The position numbers and the translations under genes are program-made. Under the pieces are notes generated by a model that saw only the letters and a program-made list of their open reading frames with translations, made no database searches and was not told where the DNA came from. 64,000 nucleotides of DNA, from NCBI GenBank assembly GCA_963519845.1, contig CAUQNX010000017.1, forward strand, positions 3,754-67,753. Reading direction: 5' to 3'. How positions within the stretch are numbered: position 1 is the first letter of the stretch; each line of letters starts with the position of its first letter. Shown here piece after piece: positions 28,030 to 37,723 of this stretch. This DNA is from Moellerella sp963519845 (lineage in GTDB: Bacteria; Pseudomonadota; Gammaproteobacteria; Enterobacterales; Enterobacteriaceae).

Positions 28030-28043
28030 GTCATAATAATCAA
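28030..28043 (-). promoter_or_regulatory. Possible FNR-like site upstream of dmsA
   Basis: The minus strand reads TTGATTATTATGAC: a perfect FNR half site TTGAT plus a 3-of-5 second half site at the correct spacing, about 100 bp upstream of the dmsA start. Anaerobic FNR control of dms is known in E. coli. The weak second half keeps confidence low. Confidence 0.35.
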
Positions 28044-28075
28044 TTCGAGAGTTGCCAACTTTCGAAAAATAGACA

Positions 28076-28879
28076 ATGATGTTCGCGTTTCAGCCAATCG
28101 TAATGACTATGAGAAATATTCCACTTAAAACCGTCGATGCAGTGAAAAGAGATGTGCTAGCCATTGGGACGGATTATCTGCCCAATATCTTGCTAGATAC
28201 GCATGTGCATAGGCGTGCTCAGTTTTTGTATGGCGCAACAGGTTTGATTGAAGTCAGTACCGCAGATGGTGAGTGGGTGATCCCGCCGGACAGCGGTGTC
28301 TGGATACCTGAAAATACCCCTCATGAAACCAGAATGCTGAATGTTAGCACGCGTAGCCTCTATATTGAGCCCGCTGCGGCGCCACGCCATGGTACTCAAT
28401 GTGAAGTGGTCAGAGTCTCACCATTATTGCGTCAGCTACTGTTGGATGCGGTGGATATGCCGATTGAATATGATGAGATGGGTCGTGATGGCATGATGAT
28501 CAAGCTCATTTTGCATGAGATTCAACGTGCGGAGCCTTTGCCCTTTTTTGCACCTATTCCACGAGATGAAAATTTGGGGCGTTTATGCCGTAATTTTCTG
28601 CGATCTCCCCAAATAACCTCATCGCCCCAAGAGTGGGCCGAGCAGTTGCATAAAAGCGAGCGCTCTTTTAGCCGTTTTTTCAGTGCTCAGACAGGGATGC
28701 CATTTTCAGAATGGCGACAGCAGGCTTGTTTATTGAGTGCGCTGGCAAATATTTCTGCGGGTAAAGCTATCACCGAAGTGGCTTTAGAGCTGGGCTATAA
28801 CAGCGCCAGCTCCTTTTCAACCATGTTTAAAAAATGGCTGGGACAGACGCCATCTAGCTTTATCAATAAGAAAAATTAA
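28076..28879 (+). CDS. AraC-family regulator with cupin sensor
   Basis: The 267-residue regulator has an N-terminal cupin-like domain (about residues 35-100, HVHRRAQFLYGATGLIEVST ... IPPDSGVWIPENTPHE). A C-terminal AraC-type double helix-turn-helix (about 165-260) includes ITEVALELGYNSASSFSTMFKKWLGQTPSSF. This layout is seen in the NimR/YeaM group. It is divergent from dmsA with a 145 bp shared control region, so it may regulate the reductase operon; this is inferred from position only. Its stop abuts the yhiN stop with no gap. The start is uncertain: no good ribosome binding site precedes the first ATG, and in-frame ATGs follow at codons 2, 10 and 12. Confidence 0.88.
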   Translation: MMFAFQPIVMTMRNIPLKTVDAVKRDVLAIGTDYLPNILLDTHVHRRAQFLYGATGLIEVSTADGEWVIPPDSGVWIPENTPHETRMLNVSTRSLYIEPAAAPRHGTQCEVVRVSPLLRQLLLDAVDMPIEYDEMGRDGMMIKLILHEIQRAEPLPFFAPIPRDENLGRLCRNFLRSPQITSSPQEWAEQLHKSERSFSRFFSAQTGMPFSEWRQQACLLSALANISAGKAITEVALELGYNSASSFSTMFKKWLGQTPSSFINKKN

Positions 28880-30073
28880 TCATTTTTTCTCTAAACTCTG
28901 CGCACAAGCCCATGCTGAGCTCCATGCCCACTGGAAGTTATAACCGCCTAGCCAACCTGTGACATCGACAACTTCACCAATAAAGTAGAGACCCGGAGTT
29001 TTTAGCGACCCCATCGTTTTTGATGATAACTCATGGGTATCAACGCCGCCCATAGTGACCTCTGCGGTGCGATAGCCCTCTGTACCATTGGGTTGGACTT
29101 GCCAATGGTGGATCGTCTCACAGAGAGCTTGCTGTTGCGATTGGTCCAGCTGCTTTAGCGTACACTCGGGGATCTGTTTTAACTCCTGCAAAACTTCAAT
29201 AAAACGCTTAGGCAGTAATTTAGATAACGTATTTTTCAAGCTTTGGTTGGGATGCTCTAAACGCTCATTGACAATGAATTCGGCCAGTGAGGTCTCAGGA
29301 AGTAAGTTAATACTTACATATTCGCCAGGCTGCCAATAGCTTGAGATCTGTAAAATCGCCGGGCCAGATAAGCCACGATGAGTAAAGAGAATATTCTCTT
29401 TAAATAGCGTACCGTCAGCTGCTGTGACGGTTGCTGGCACTGAAATGCCTGATAACAGCTGTAGTTGGTCAAGTAGCGGTTTATGCAAGGTAAAGGGAAC
29501 CAAACCCGCTCGTGTTGGCAGAATGGTATGGCCGAACTGCTCAGCCAGTTTATAACCAAAAGGGGTAGCACCAAGTCCCGGCATTGATAGCCCACCCGTA
29601 GCAACAACAAGTGAGTGACCACTTACATTTTTATTGCTATTAGTGATAATAAATTGATTATCTTGTTGTTCAACGCTAGTCACTTCACTTCTTAACTGAA
29701 TTTGAACGCCACTGTTGTGACACTCTTTCAATAGCATATCGACAATATCTTGCGCACTATCATCACAAAATAGTTGGCCTAGCGTTTTTTCGTGGTATGG
29801 AATTGCATATTTATTGACGAGCTCAATAAAATCCCACTGAGTATAGCGAGCAAGTGCTGACTTACAAAAATGAGGATTCTGCGAGAGAAATGCGGAGGGT
29901 TCTATATACATATTGGTAAAATTACAGCGGCCACCACCAGACATAATAATTTTTCGGCCCACTTTTTTGCCGTTATCCAAAACCAATGTTTTTAGGCCTT
30001 TTTTCCCTGCCTGAGCGGCACAAAATAACCCTGCTGCACCCGCACCCAGAATGACGACATCAAATTTTTCCAC
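28880..30073 (-). CDS. yhiN: HI0933/YhiN-family flavoprotein
   Basis: FAD-binding oxidoreductase of unknown physiological role. The N-terminal Rossmann motif GAGAAGLFCAAQAGKKG and the following GRKIIMSGGGRCNFTN are family hallmarks, as is the C-terminal GLYFIGEVVDVTGWLGGYNFQWAWSSA. The length of 397 residues is normal. It is divergent from pitA as in E. coli. Confidence 0.94.
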   Translation of the reverse strand: MEKFDVVILGAGAAGLFCAAQAGKKGLKTLVLDNGKKVGRKIIMSGGGRCNFTNMYIEPSAFLSQNPHFCKSALARYTQWDFIELVNKYAIPYHEKTLGQLFCDDSAQDIVDMLLKECHNSGVQIQLRSEVTSVEQQDNQFIITNSNKNVSGHSLVVATGGLSMPGLGATPFGYKLAEQFGHTILPTRAGLVPFTLHKPLLDQLQLLSGISVPATVTAADGTLFKENILFTHRGLSGPAILQISSYWQPGEYVSINLLPETSLAEFIVNERLEHPNQSLKNTLSKLLPKRFIEVLQELKQIPECTLKQLDQSQQQALCETIHHWQVQPNGTEGYRTAEVTMGGVDTHELSSKTMGSLKTPGLYFIGEVVDVTGWLGGYNFQWAWSSAWACAQSLEKK

Positions 30074-30366
30074 GCTATTTTCTCTATATCAGATGAAATG
30101 TACTCAGGACCTATTATAATTGATAGAGTTTGGCAAGATAGGCCAAATGGCACCAAATCTAATCTAGATGCTGTTTTTATTAATTTTACGCTAAAAATTA
30201 CAAAAAATTTTATTTTGTTTAATTGATTGAAATACAAGGTATAAATGTCTGATATGATGATTTTCAAGCGTAGTTAAATCAATAAAAAGTTAGATTTTGC
30301 TTCCACCGCTAGCATTTGTCACTGATAATGCGCCGCGTTCATGTCCAACAATATGGCTTAACGTCT

Positions 30367-31854
30367 ATGTTACATCTATTTAGTGGGCTGGATTTATATA
30401 CCGGCCTTTTGTTAGTACTAGCACTTTTGTTTGTGTTAGCTTATGAAGCTATAAATGGTTTTCACGATACTGCCAATGCGGTAGCAACAGTCATCTATAC
30501 TCGTGCAATGCGGTCGCAGTTCGCCGTTATCATGGCGGGTGTATTTAACTTTTTCGGCGTCTTGCTGGGAGGGTTGAGTGTTGCGTACGCGATAGTTCAT
30601 CTCTTACCAACAGATCTGTTGCTAAATGTGAGTTCTGCTCACGGCCTCGCAATGGTCTTTTCACTTTTACTTGCTGCTATCATTTGGAATCTGGGTACTT
30701 GGTACTTAGGATTACCTGCATCTAGCTCACATACTCTGATTGGTGCGATTATCGGGGTTGGATTAACAAATGCGATGGTTACTAATACATCGGTCGTTGA
30801 TGCGCTAAATGTGCCCAAAATGATTAGTATCTTCCTCTCTCTGATTCTCTCTCCTGCAATTGGTTTTGTTATCGCAGGAATTATGATTTTCTTCCTTCGC
30901 CGCTACTGGAGTGGGTCGAAAAAACGTCGTCGTATTCATTTGACGCCAGCGGAAAGAGAGAAACAAGATGGCAAGAAAAAACCTCCTTTTTGGACTCGTA
31001 TCGCACTGATACTATCAGCGATTGGCGTGAGTTTCTCCCATGGTGCAAATGATGGGCAGAAAGGCATTGGTTTGATCATGTTAGTGTTGATTGGTGTTGC
31101 TCCTGCTGGGTTTATGGTCAACATGAATTCAAGCGGTTATGACATCGCAAAAACCTATGATGCTGTTGTTCATCTACAACAATACTATGGAACGCATAAA
31201 CCAGCGCTAAACCACGCTATTGAAAATACACCTACGTTATCCGACGAAGTGGATACCACAGGTCAATTTCATTGTGATAGTTCCCGTACCTTGATTGTTC
31301 TGAATCAAACTCAAAAATTGCTGGAAGGCATTCAGAGTTATGATGACCTGAAACCAGAGCAACGTACTCAGACTCGTCGTCTTTTGATGTGTATCTCTGA
31401 TACCGCAAGTTCAGTGGCTAAGCTACCTGAAACATCTGCCGAAGATGCAAAATACTTAAAAACACTGAGTAAAGACCTTCTGTATACCATTGAATATGCA
31501 CCGTTATGGATTATTGTTGCGGTAGCTCTCGCACTCTCCATTGGTACTATGTTTGGTTGGAAGCGTGTTGCTGTCACCATTGGTGAGAAAATTGGTAAGA
31601 AAGGTATGACTTACGCACAGGGCGTCTCTGCGCAGGTCACAGCGGCTGTATCAATCGGGGTAGCCAGTTATACTGGAATGCCAGTGTCGACAACACAAGT
31701 CTTGTCTTCTGCCGTCGCAGGGACCATGGTTGTTGATGGTGGTGGTGTACAGAGTAAGACGATTAAAAATATCTTGTTAGCTTGGTTATTAACGCTACCT
31801 GTATCAATCTGCTTATCTGGCGGACTTTATTGGATTGCTCTGCAATTTATTTAG
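30367..31854 (+). CDS. pitA: Low-affinity phosphate transporter PitA
   Basis: Proton-driven metal-phosphate symporter in the inner membrane. I chose the ATG at 30367 (MLHLFSGLDLYTGLLLVLAL), which aligns with the E. coli start and gives 495 residues; no good ribosome binding site is visible at any candidate start. Both halves of the internally duplicated Pit family are seen: YEAINGFHDTANAVATVIYTRAM near residues 24-46 and SHGANDGQKGIGL near 223-235. In the C-terminal repeat the usual VSTTHV reads VSTTQV, a His-to-Gln change. Confidence 0.95.
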   Translation: MLHLFSGLDLYTGLLLVLALLFVLAYEAINGFHDTANAVATVIYTRAMRSQFAVIMAGVFNFFGVLLGGLSVAYAIVHLLPTDLLLNVSSAHGLAMVFSLLLAAIIWNLGTWYLGLPASSSHTLIGAIIGVGLTNAMVTNTSVVDALNVPKMISIFLSLILSPAIGFVIAGIMIFFLRRYWSGSKKRRRIHLTPAEREKQDGKKKPPFWTRIALILSAIGVSFSHGANDGQKGIGLIMLVLIGVAPAGFMVNMNSSGYDIAKTYDAVVHLQQYYGTHKPALNHAIENTPTLSDEVDTTGQFHCDSSRTLIVLNQTQKLLEGIQSYDDLKPEQRTQTRRLLMCISDTASSVAKLPETSAEDAKYLKTLSKDLLYTIEYAPLWIIVAVALALSIGTMFGWKRVAVTIGEKIGKKGMTYAQGVSAQVTAAVSIGVASYTGMPVSTTQVLSSAVAGTMVVDGGGVQSKTIKNILLAWLLTLPVSICLSGGLYWIALQFI

Positions 31855-31870
31855 TCACACCAACTTGATT

Positions 31871-31910
31871 AAAAAAAGTGATGATCTTCCAAGGTCATCA
31901 CTTTTTTTTT
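31871..31910 (+). terminator. Intrinsic terminator after pitA
   Basis: A long near-perfect stem (AAAAAAAGTGATGATCTT / AAGGTCATCACTTTTTTT) is followed by a T-run, 17 bp past the pitA stop. It has A and T tracts on both sides and could work in either direction. Confidence 0.8.
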
Positions 31911-32244
31911 ACCTATTTTTTGTCTAGTGATCACTTTGAAATCGAAAGCATAGTTCAACAAAATACTATCACTTCACTGAGCTTATAGATAAATAGCCGG
32001 GTATGTTGTTAAAGAGCTATTAATGTTATGTATGAACTCTGAAATTTAGTGTATGTTACTTATAGTTGGTGAGTCACTTGTTAGTGGTGGTCTAGGATCT
32101 ATTAAGGTATGTGATCCAAACGACAATTTGTCATGATCATTAACAGGTATAGTGCTCATAAGATATAGAATTTATTAGATATAGGGGTGAGGCGCGGTGT
32201 TCCGCCTTATCTGGATAATCAGCCTTCGGAAGGAGCTTACTTTA
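31911..32244 (+). other. uspA upstream region, no uspB
   Basis: About 330 bp with no supported gene. In E. coli the divergent uspB occupies this place; no frame resembling its 111-residue product is present. A small hairpin AGGCG / CGCCT (about 32191-32208) lies in the probable uspA leader. Confidence 0.5.
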
Positions 32245-32679
32245 ATGGCATATAAACACATTCTTGTTGCGGTCGATTTATCACCTGAAAGTAAAGTTTT
32301 ATTGGATAAAGCGGTTTCTATGGCGAAACCCTATGACGCCAAAGTATCGATGATCCATGTTGATGTAAACTACTCTGACCTATATACCGGTTTGATTGAT
32401 GTTAATCTGGGTGATATGCAACAGCGTATTACAGATGAAACACGCGGTGCTCTGAAAAAACTTTCAGCAGAAGCGAATTATGAAATCCAAGAAACATTAA
32501 GTGGTAGCGGTGATTTAGGCCAAGTTCTGGTCGATGCGATTAAAAAATATGATATGGATCTCGTTGTATGCGGGCATCATCAAGATTTCTGGAGTAAATT
32601 GATGTCATCAGCACGCCAACTGATTAATACCGTTCATGTGGATATGCTGATCGTGCCTCTAAATGATGATGATGAGTAA
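32245..32679 (+). CDS. uspA: Universal stress protein A
   Basis: Small cytoplasmic stress protein induced by growth arrest and starvation. I chose the ATG at 32245, preceded by GGAAGGAG, giving 144 residues (MAYKHILVAVDLSPESKVLL), identical in length and nearly in sequence to E. coli UspA. The C-terminal half (ETLSGSGDLGQVLVDAIKKY and onward) is essentially identical. Monocistronic with its own terminator. Confidence 0.97.
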   Translation: MAYKHILVAVDLSPESKVLLDKAVSMAKPYDAKVSMIHVDVNYSDLYTGLIDVNLGDMQQRITDETRGALKKLSAEANYEIQETLSGSGDLGQVLVDAIKKYDMDLVVCGHHQDFWSKLMSSARQLINTVHVDMLIVPLNDDDE

Positions 32680-32716
32680 TCGACAAATTAAAATTTGAGA
32701 AATTATTCGTTTAAAT

Positions 32717-32742
32717 CGCCTGCTTATGCAGGCGTTTTTTTT
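32717..32742 (+). terminator. Intrinsic terminator after uspA
   Basis: A perfect 7 bp GC-rich stem CGCCTGC / GCAGGCG with TTAT loop is followed by eight T, 37 bp after the uspA stop. Confidence 0.88.
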
Positions 32743-32945
32743 GGCATAAAATGGCATTTTTGCGGCAAAGATAGCGAGGTCAAGAAATATTTTTTTTCAT
32801 TTAGGTAAAATATTTCTTGAAATGTGAATAGAAACAAGTGATATATTCAATGTGCAAATATATATCAAGCTCACATTTTCAAATAATAATGAGAAAGGAA
32901 AAGTGAGGTTCATCACATCATTTTTTTTAAAAAAAGGAAGTCATT

Positions 32946-34286
32946 ATGTCTCGTTCGCTCTCGCAGTCTACATTTCTAGAATCCATTCAGCAGCGTGATC
33001 CTCAGCAACCTGAGTTCTTACAAGCTGTGCGCGAAGTCTTTACCTCTCTGTGGCCATTTCTAGAGCAAAACCCTAAGTATCGTGATCAAGCATTAATCGA
33101 ACGTATGGTTGAGCCTGAACGTATTATCCAATTTCGTGTCTGTTGGGTTGATGATAAAGGTCAAGTACAGGTTAACCGTGCATGGCGTGTTCAATTTAGC
33201 TCGGCGATTGGTCCCTTTAAAGGCGGTATGCGTTTTCACCCATCAGTTAACTTATCGATTCTAAAATTTTTAGGCTTTGAACAAACTCTGAAAAATGCCT
33301 TAACAACCCTACCTATGGGTGGCGCTAAAGGTGGCTCAGATTTCGATCCTAAAGGAAAAACCCATGGCGAAGTGATGCGTTTTTGTCAGGCGTTAATGAC
33401 TGAACTCTATCGTCATTTAGGTGCAGATACCGATGTACCTGCGGGTGATATTGGTGTGGGTGGGCGCGAAGTCGGCTTTATGGCTGGCATGATGAAAAAG
33501 CTATCTAACAATACCTCTTGCGTCTTTACGGGCAAAGGCCTGTCATTTGGTGGTAGCTTGATTCGCCCTGAAGCAACCGGTTACGGCCTGATCTACTTCA
33601 CTAGCGCTATGTTAAAACGTCATGGTCTCAGCTTTGATGGTATGCGTGTTGCCGTCTCTGGCTCGGGTAATGTGGCTCAATATGCGATTGAAAAATGTAT
33701 CGAATTAGGGGCTAAAGTGGTGACGGCTTCCGACTCTAACGGTACTGTGGTTGATGAAGAGGGCTTTACGCTAGAAAAATTAGCTCGCCTGGAAGAGATC
33801 AAAAATAATTATGGTCGTGTCGAGGCCTATGCCAAAGAGTTCGGATTAACCTATCTGGCGGGCAAGCAACCTTGGTGTGTGCCTGTGGATATCGCTTTAC
33901 CTTGTGCAACACAAAATGAGTTGGATTTAGAAGCCGCTGAAATCCTGATTAAGAATGGTGTTAAAGCTGTTGCAGAAGGCGCTAATATGCCAACGACTAT
34001 CTCTGCAACTGATCGTTTTATCGAAGCTGGTGTTCTATTTGCACCTGGTAAGGCAGCGAATGCGGGTGGAGTGGCAACATCAGGTTTAGAGATGGCACAA
34101 AATGCAGCTAGACTCAGCTGGAAAGCCGAGAAAGTCGATGCACGCTTACATCACATCATGTTAGATATTCATCAACACTGTGTTGAGTACGGTGGCGAAT
34201 CTAAACAGACCAATTATGTACAAGGTGCGAATATTGCCGGCTTTGTTAAAGTTGCCGACGCAATGCTAGGACAGGGTGTTCTCTAA
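32946..34286 (+). CDS. gdhA: NADP-specific glutamate dehydrogenase
   Basis: Makes glutamate from 2-oxoglutarate and ammonia. The active-site segment PMGGAKGGSDFDPKGK and the cofactor-binding VAVSGSGNVAQYA are present. The length of 446 residues matches E. coli (447). AAGGAAG precedes the ATG. In E. coli gdhA lies elsewhere on the chromosome; here it sits between uspA and rsmJ, in place of dtpB. Confidence 0.96.
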   Translation: MSRSLSQSTFLESIQQRDPQQPEFLQAVREVFTSLWPFLEQNPKYRDQALIERMVEPERIIQFRVCWVDDKGQVQVNRAWRVQFSSAIGPFKGGMRFHPSVNLSILKFLGFEQTLKNALTTLPMGGAKGGSDFDPKGKTHGEVMRFCQALMTELYRHLGADTDVPAGDIGVGGREVGFMAGMMKKLSNNTSCVFTGKGLSFGGSLIRPEATGYGLIYFTSAMLKRHGLSFDGMRVAVSGSGNVAQYAIEKCIELGAKVVTASDSNGTVVDEEGFTLEKLARLEEIKNNYGRVEAYAKEFGLTYLAGKQPWCVPVDIALPCATQNELDLEAAEILIKNGVKAVAEGANMPTTISATDRFIEAGVLFAPGKAANAGGVATSGLEMAQNAARLSWKAEKVDARLHHIMLDIHQHCVEYGGESKQTNYVQGANIAGFVKVADAMLGQGVL

Positions 34287-34311
34287 TTAGCATTCATTAA
34301 ATAAATCGTAT

Positions 34312-34365
34312 GCGAAAGGGCAATTTGTGAAGGCGCAAAATATTTGCCCACACAATGCCTTTCGC
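34312..34365. terminator. Shared hairpin between gdhA and rsmJ
   Basis: A long imperfect inverted repeat (GCGAAAGG ... CCTTTCGC, with further pairing of TTGTG / CACA inside) fills the gap between convergent gdhA and rsmJ. It probably ends transcription from both sides. Confidence 0.5.
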
Positions 34366-34372
34366 TCGTTTA

Positions 34373-35146
34373 TTAGTTTTTAACGCAGGGATAGATATCA
34401 AACCGATGATTTTTAGTCGTCACAGCGGCTTCCGCTTCTTTACCGGCTAAAGGTTTTGCATAGTCAGGACGTTTGACCACCACTCGGCGCTTCGCCAGCG
34501 CTAATGCAGGTTCAAGTAAAGCATCCGCATCATTATCTGCACCCACCAAAGATTGAAAAACACGCATCTCTTTTTTGACCAGCGCACTTTTTTGGCGATG
34601 GGGGTACATAGGATCAAGATAAACCACATCGGGCTGAGGGCTAATCGTCTCCAGAGCGTGAATACTTGATGCATGGATAAGGCTCATTCGTTGCTTAAGC
34701 CATGGACCAATTTCGGCATCGGCATAGCCCCGTTGTAGGCCATCATCGAGCAAAGCCGCGACAACCGGATGGCGCTCCAGCATTCTCACTTCACAGCCCA
34801 ATGCGGCAAGCACAAAGGCATCGCGCCCAAGACCCGCCGTTGCATCGACTACAGAGGGAATATAGCCTTTTTTGATTCCCACGGCTTTGGCGACGGCTTC
34901 GCTACGACCACCGCCGAATTTGCGTCTATGTGCCATGGCACCAGAAACAAAATCAACAAAAATTCCCCCTAATTTGGGTTCATCTATTTTGCGTAGTTGT
35001 AGGTTTTCAGGCGTAAGTACCAGCGCCATTGTCGCGTCGGGCTCATGAGTGAGTTGCCATTTCTCGGCCAATGCAGATAAGGTGCCGGGATCGGCACCTT
35101 CTTCACAGATCAGTTTGATCTTTACCGGATCAGCCATTGATACCAT
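34373..35146 (-). CDS. rsmJ: 16S rRNA m2G1516 methyltransferase
   Basis: Methylates G1516 of 16S rRNA. Key segments are KLGGIFVDFVSGAMAHRRKFGGGRSEAVAKAVG, DATAGLGRDAFVLA (AdoMet site) and VYLDPMYPHRQKSALVKKEMRVFQ (catalytic motif), all nearly identical to E. coli. The length is 257 residues from the ATG at 35146, which has AAAGAG just upstream; an ATG at 35137 is an alternative. It overlaps the end of prlC by 17 bp, the same coupling as in E. coli. Confidence 0.95.
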   Translation of the reverse strand: MVSMADPVKIKLICEEGADPGTLSALAEKWQLTHEPDATMALVLTPENLQLRKIDEPKLGGIFVDFVSGAMAHRRKFGGGRSEAVAKAVGIKKGYIPSVVDATAGLGRDAFVLAALGCEVRMLERHPVVAALLDDGLQRGYADAEIGPWLKQRMSLIHASSIHALETISPQPDVVYLDPMYPHRQKSALVKKEMRVFQSLVGADNDADALLEPALALAKRRVVVKRPDYAKPLAGKEAEAAVTTKNHRFDIYPCVKN

Positions 35147-37181
35147 AACTCTTTAACATGGCATCCAATTCTGGCTTGCGACCACGGAAACGCTCGAACA
35201 AGGCCATAGGTTCTTCCGAGCCGCCACGACTGAGAATATTATCTAAGAAAGATTGGCCTGTTTCGCGATTAAAAATACCCTCTTCTGAAAAACGAGAGAA
35301 AGCATCTGCGGCTAAAACATCGGCCCACAGATAGCTGTAGTAACCTGCACAGTATCCACCGGCAAAAATATGGCTGAATGCATGCGGGAAGCGACTCCAC
35401 TCAGGTGAGGGTATGACAGCGACCTTATCTTTGATCGATTTCAGTGTTGGCATCACTTGACCACCTTTATCCGGATCAAACTCGGCATGTAAACGGAAAT
35501 CAAACAGACCAAATTCCAACTGTCTCAACACAAATATCGCGGACTGATAATTTTTAGCCGCCAGCATGCTATCGAGCATCTCTTTTGGTAATGGCTCGCC
35601 AGTCTCATAATGACCAGAAATAAAGGCTAGTGCTTCAGGCTCCCAGCACCAGTTTTCCATAAATTGACTTGGCAATTCAACGGCATCCCAAGGCACACCA
35701 TTGATACCCGCCACATCGGCGACATCAATTTTGGTCAGCATATGGTGAAGACCATGGCCAAACTCATGGAATAATGTAGTTACTTCGTTATGCGTAAAGA
35801 GAGCCGGTTTATCGCCTAGCGGTTTGTTGAAGTTACAGGTCAGATAAGCCACTGGATTCTGCAGTGAGCCATCGCTATGACGCATTCTACCCGCACAATC
35901 ATCCATCCAAGCGCCGCCGCGTTTATTCTCGCGTGCATATAGATCTAGATAGAAACTGCCTCTCAGGCAATTGCTATCGTCATAGAGCTCAAAGAAACGC
36001 ACATCAGGATGCCAAGTTTCGATATCGTTACGCTCTTTAGCGACCAATCCATAGATACGATGTACAACTTCAAATAAACCTTCGATCGCCCGTTGCTCAG
36101 GGAAATAAGGGCGCAACTCTTCATCATTTAATGAGAATTTATGCTGTTTCTGTTTTTCGCTGTAGTAACCCAGATCCCAAGATTTGAGTTCATCGATATT
36201 ATCAGCGCTATGATGGATTTTGACAAATTCAGTCAGTTCTGCCAGCTCTTGCATTCCTTGAGGATGAGCGCGTTCGGCCAGATCATTTAAAAAATCCAGA
36301 ACCTGTTTTGGTGATTCAGCCATTTTAGTGGCTAATGATTTCTCAGCAAAGTTTGAAAAACCAAGTAAATTAGCTAGTTCATGACGCAGAGCTAATAGCT
36401 CATTCATTATTTCACTGTTATCCCATTTCTTGGCATTGGGACCTTGGTCTGATGCACGAGTACTATAAGCAGTACTCATTTCCTCGCGTAATTCACGATT
36501 ATCTGCATAGGTCATAACGGGCAGATAACTTGGCATATCCAGAGTGAGTAGATAACCCTCTTTTCCTTTCGATTCAGCCATAGCTTTTGCTGCGGCAATT
36601 GCACTTTCAGGCAGGCCAGAGAGCATTTTCTCGTCATCAATTAATTTTGTCCAACCCATAGTGGCATCTAATACATTATTGCCGTAAGTGGAACTTAGCT
36701 CAGACAGGCGAGCAACGATTTCGCCATAACGTTTCTGTTTTTCTACTGGTAAGCCAATGCCGGATAACTCAAAATCACGCAGTGTATTTACGATCGATTT
36801 TTTCTGTGCCTGAGTTAAGCTATCAAAGTCATCACGCTCTTTTAAGGATTTATAGGCTTGATATAAGCCATCGTGTTGTCCCATCCAAGTACTGAATTCA
36901 GATAAGAATGGCAAACTACTTTCATAAGCTTCGCGCAGCTCTGGGCTATTTTTAACGGAGTGAAGATGTCCGATAGGTGACCAAACACGCGAAAGTTGAT
37001 TACTCGCTTCTTCTAATGGTTGGCAAAGATTATCCCAAGTAAAATGTGTATTTTCAGACAGGATTTTTTCAACCGTCTGACGATAATCATTTAGCGCTTG
37101 TTTCACCGCAGGGACAACATGTTGGGCATCAATAGAGGAAAAAAGGGGCAGAGTCGATTGAGCTAATAGGGGGTTTGTCAT
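35130..37181 (-). CDS. prlC: Oligopeptidase A
   Basis: Zinc metallopeptidase of the M3 family that degrades short peptides, including cleaved signal peptides. The zinc motif HEFGH is at residues 472-476. The length of 683 residues matches E. coli (680). The surrounding LFTHNEVTTLFHEFGHGLHH region is typical. It is first in a prlC-rsmJ operon, transcribed away from selC. Confidence 0.97.
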   Translation of the reverse strand: MTNPLLAQSTLPLFSSIDAQHVVPAVKQALNDYRQTVEKILSENTHFTWDNLCQPLEEASNQLSRVWSPIGHLHSVKNSPELREAYESSLPFLSEFSTWMGQHDGLYQAYKSLKERDDFDSLTQAQKKSIVNTLRDFELSGIGLPVEKQKRYGEIVARLSELSSTYGNNVLDATMGWTKLIDDEKMLSGLPESAIAAAKAMAESKGKEGYLLTLDMPSYLPVMTYADNRELREEMSTAYSTRASDQGPNAKKWDNSEIMNELLALRHELANLLGFSNFAEKSLATKMAESPKQVLDFLNDLAERAHPQGMQELAELTEFVKIHHSADNIDELKSWDLGYYSEKQKQHKFSLNDEELRPYFPEQRAIEGLFEVVHRIYGLVAKERNDIETWHPDVRFFELYDDSNCLRGSFYLDLYARENKRGGAWMDDCAGRMRHSDGSLQNPVAYLTCNFNKPLGDKPALFTHNEVTTLFHEFGHGLHHMLTKIDVADVAGINGVPWDAVELPSQFMENWCWEPEALAFISGHYETGEPLPKEMLDSMLAAKNYQSAIFVLRQLEFGLFDFRLHAEFDPDKGGQVMPTLKSIKDKVAVIPSPEWSRFPHAFSHIFAGGYCAGYYSYLWADVLAADAFSRFSEEGIFNRETGQSFLDNILSRGGSEEPMALFERFRGRKPELDAMLKSYGING

Positions 37182-37416
37182 GTAAATATCCTGTGATTGG
37201 TGGCTATACCGCCTTCAGGCCATATAGACGAATGTGTTGGTATATGAAAAAAGCTGATTGAATGTGAATTGCATAATATCAGAGACACTAATGGCATCAG
37301 CAGCTTGTAAACACCATAACTAGTATAATGGGGGCATAAAATATGACTTCAATACTAAAATATGATTTTCATACTTCACTTATTATCAATAATGATGCAA
37401 ATAAATGCTATAGGGG

Positions 37417-37445
37417 TTCAGAATATTGATTAACCAAGGTATAAT
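37417..37445 (+). promoter_or_regulatory. Candidate selC promoter
   Basis: A perfect -10 hexamer TATAAT (37440-37445) and a -35-like TTCAGA (37417-37422, 4 of 6) with 17 bp spacing lie about 30 bp before the tRNA. Confidence 0.45.
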
Positions 37446-37474
37446 TGCAGCTTAATCCCTTTCTTTATTTCAAT

Positions 37475-37569
37475 GGAAGATCATCGTCCCTGGTGGGGCG
37501 GCTGGACTTCAAATCCAGTTGGGGCCGCCAGCGGTCCCGGGCAGGTTCGACTCCTGTGATCTTCCGCCA
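37475..37569 (+). tRNA. selC: Selenocysteine tRNA (anticodon UCA)
   Basis: A 95 nt tRNA almost identical to E. coli SelC. It has an 8 bp acceptor stem (GGAAGATC / GATCTTCC), anticodon loop CTTCAAA with anticodon TCA, a long GC-rich variable arm, and encoded 3' GCCA. It reads UGA as selenocysteine together with SelB. Its 3' end is the integration site for the islands that follow; a copy of the last bases recurs at 54471. Confidence 0.98.
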
Positions 37570-37690
37570 TTCAAGTTCAATACAACTCCACAAAACTCAA
37601 CTAATCCCTTATAATACCAGCTATTAAGCCAACTTATAGTCTCCACTTGTCAACTGGACTCTACGTTTATCAATGCATTTGTGGGGGCAT
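37548..37690 (+). repeat. Direct repeat copy 1 / attachment site left (attL)
   Basis: A 143 bp segment starting inside the 3' end of selC (CGACTCCTGTGATCTTCCGCCA) and running into the leader of the integrase module. It recurs at 54471-54611 with over 90% identity by eye. Inside are CTCCACAAAACTCAACTAAT and TTTGTGGGGGCA, likely integrase arm sites. It marks the left end of island 1. Confidence 0.88.
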
Positions 37691-37723
37691 GTTTGGGTAT
37701 GTTTATTTTTGTGGAGAAAACCC

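Noticed and set aside
37445..37627. A 60-codon frame running across selC
   Set aside because: It overlaps the tRNA gene fully; it is a by-product of the GC-rich tRNA sequence.
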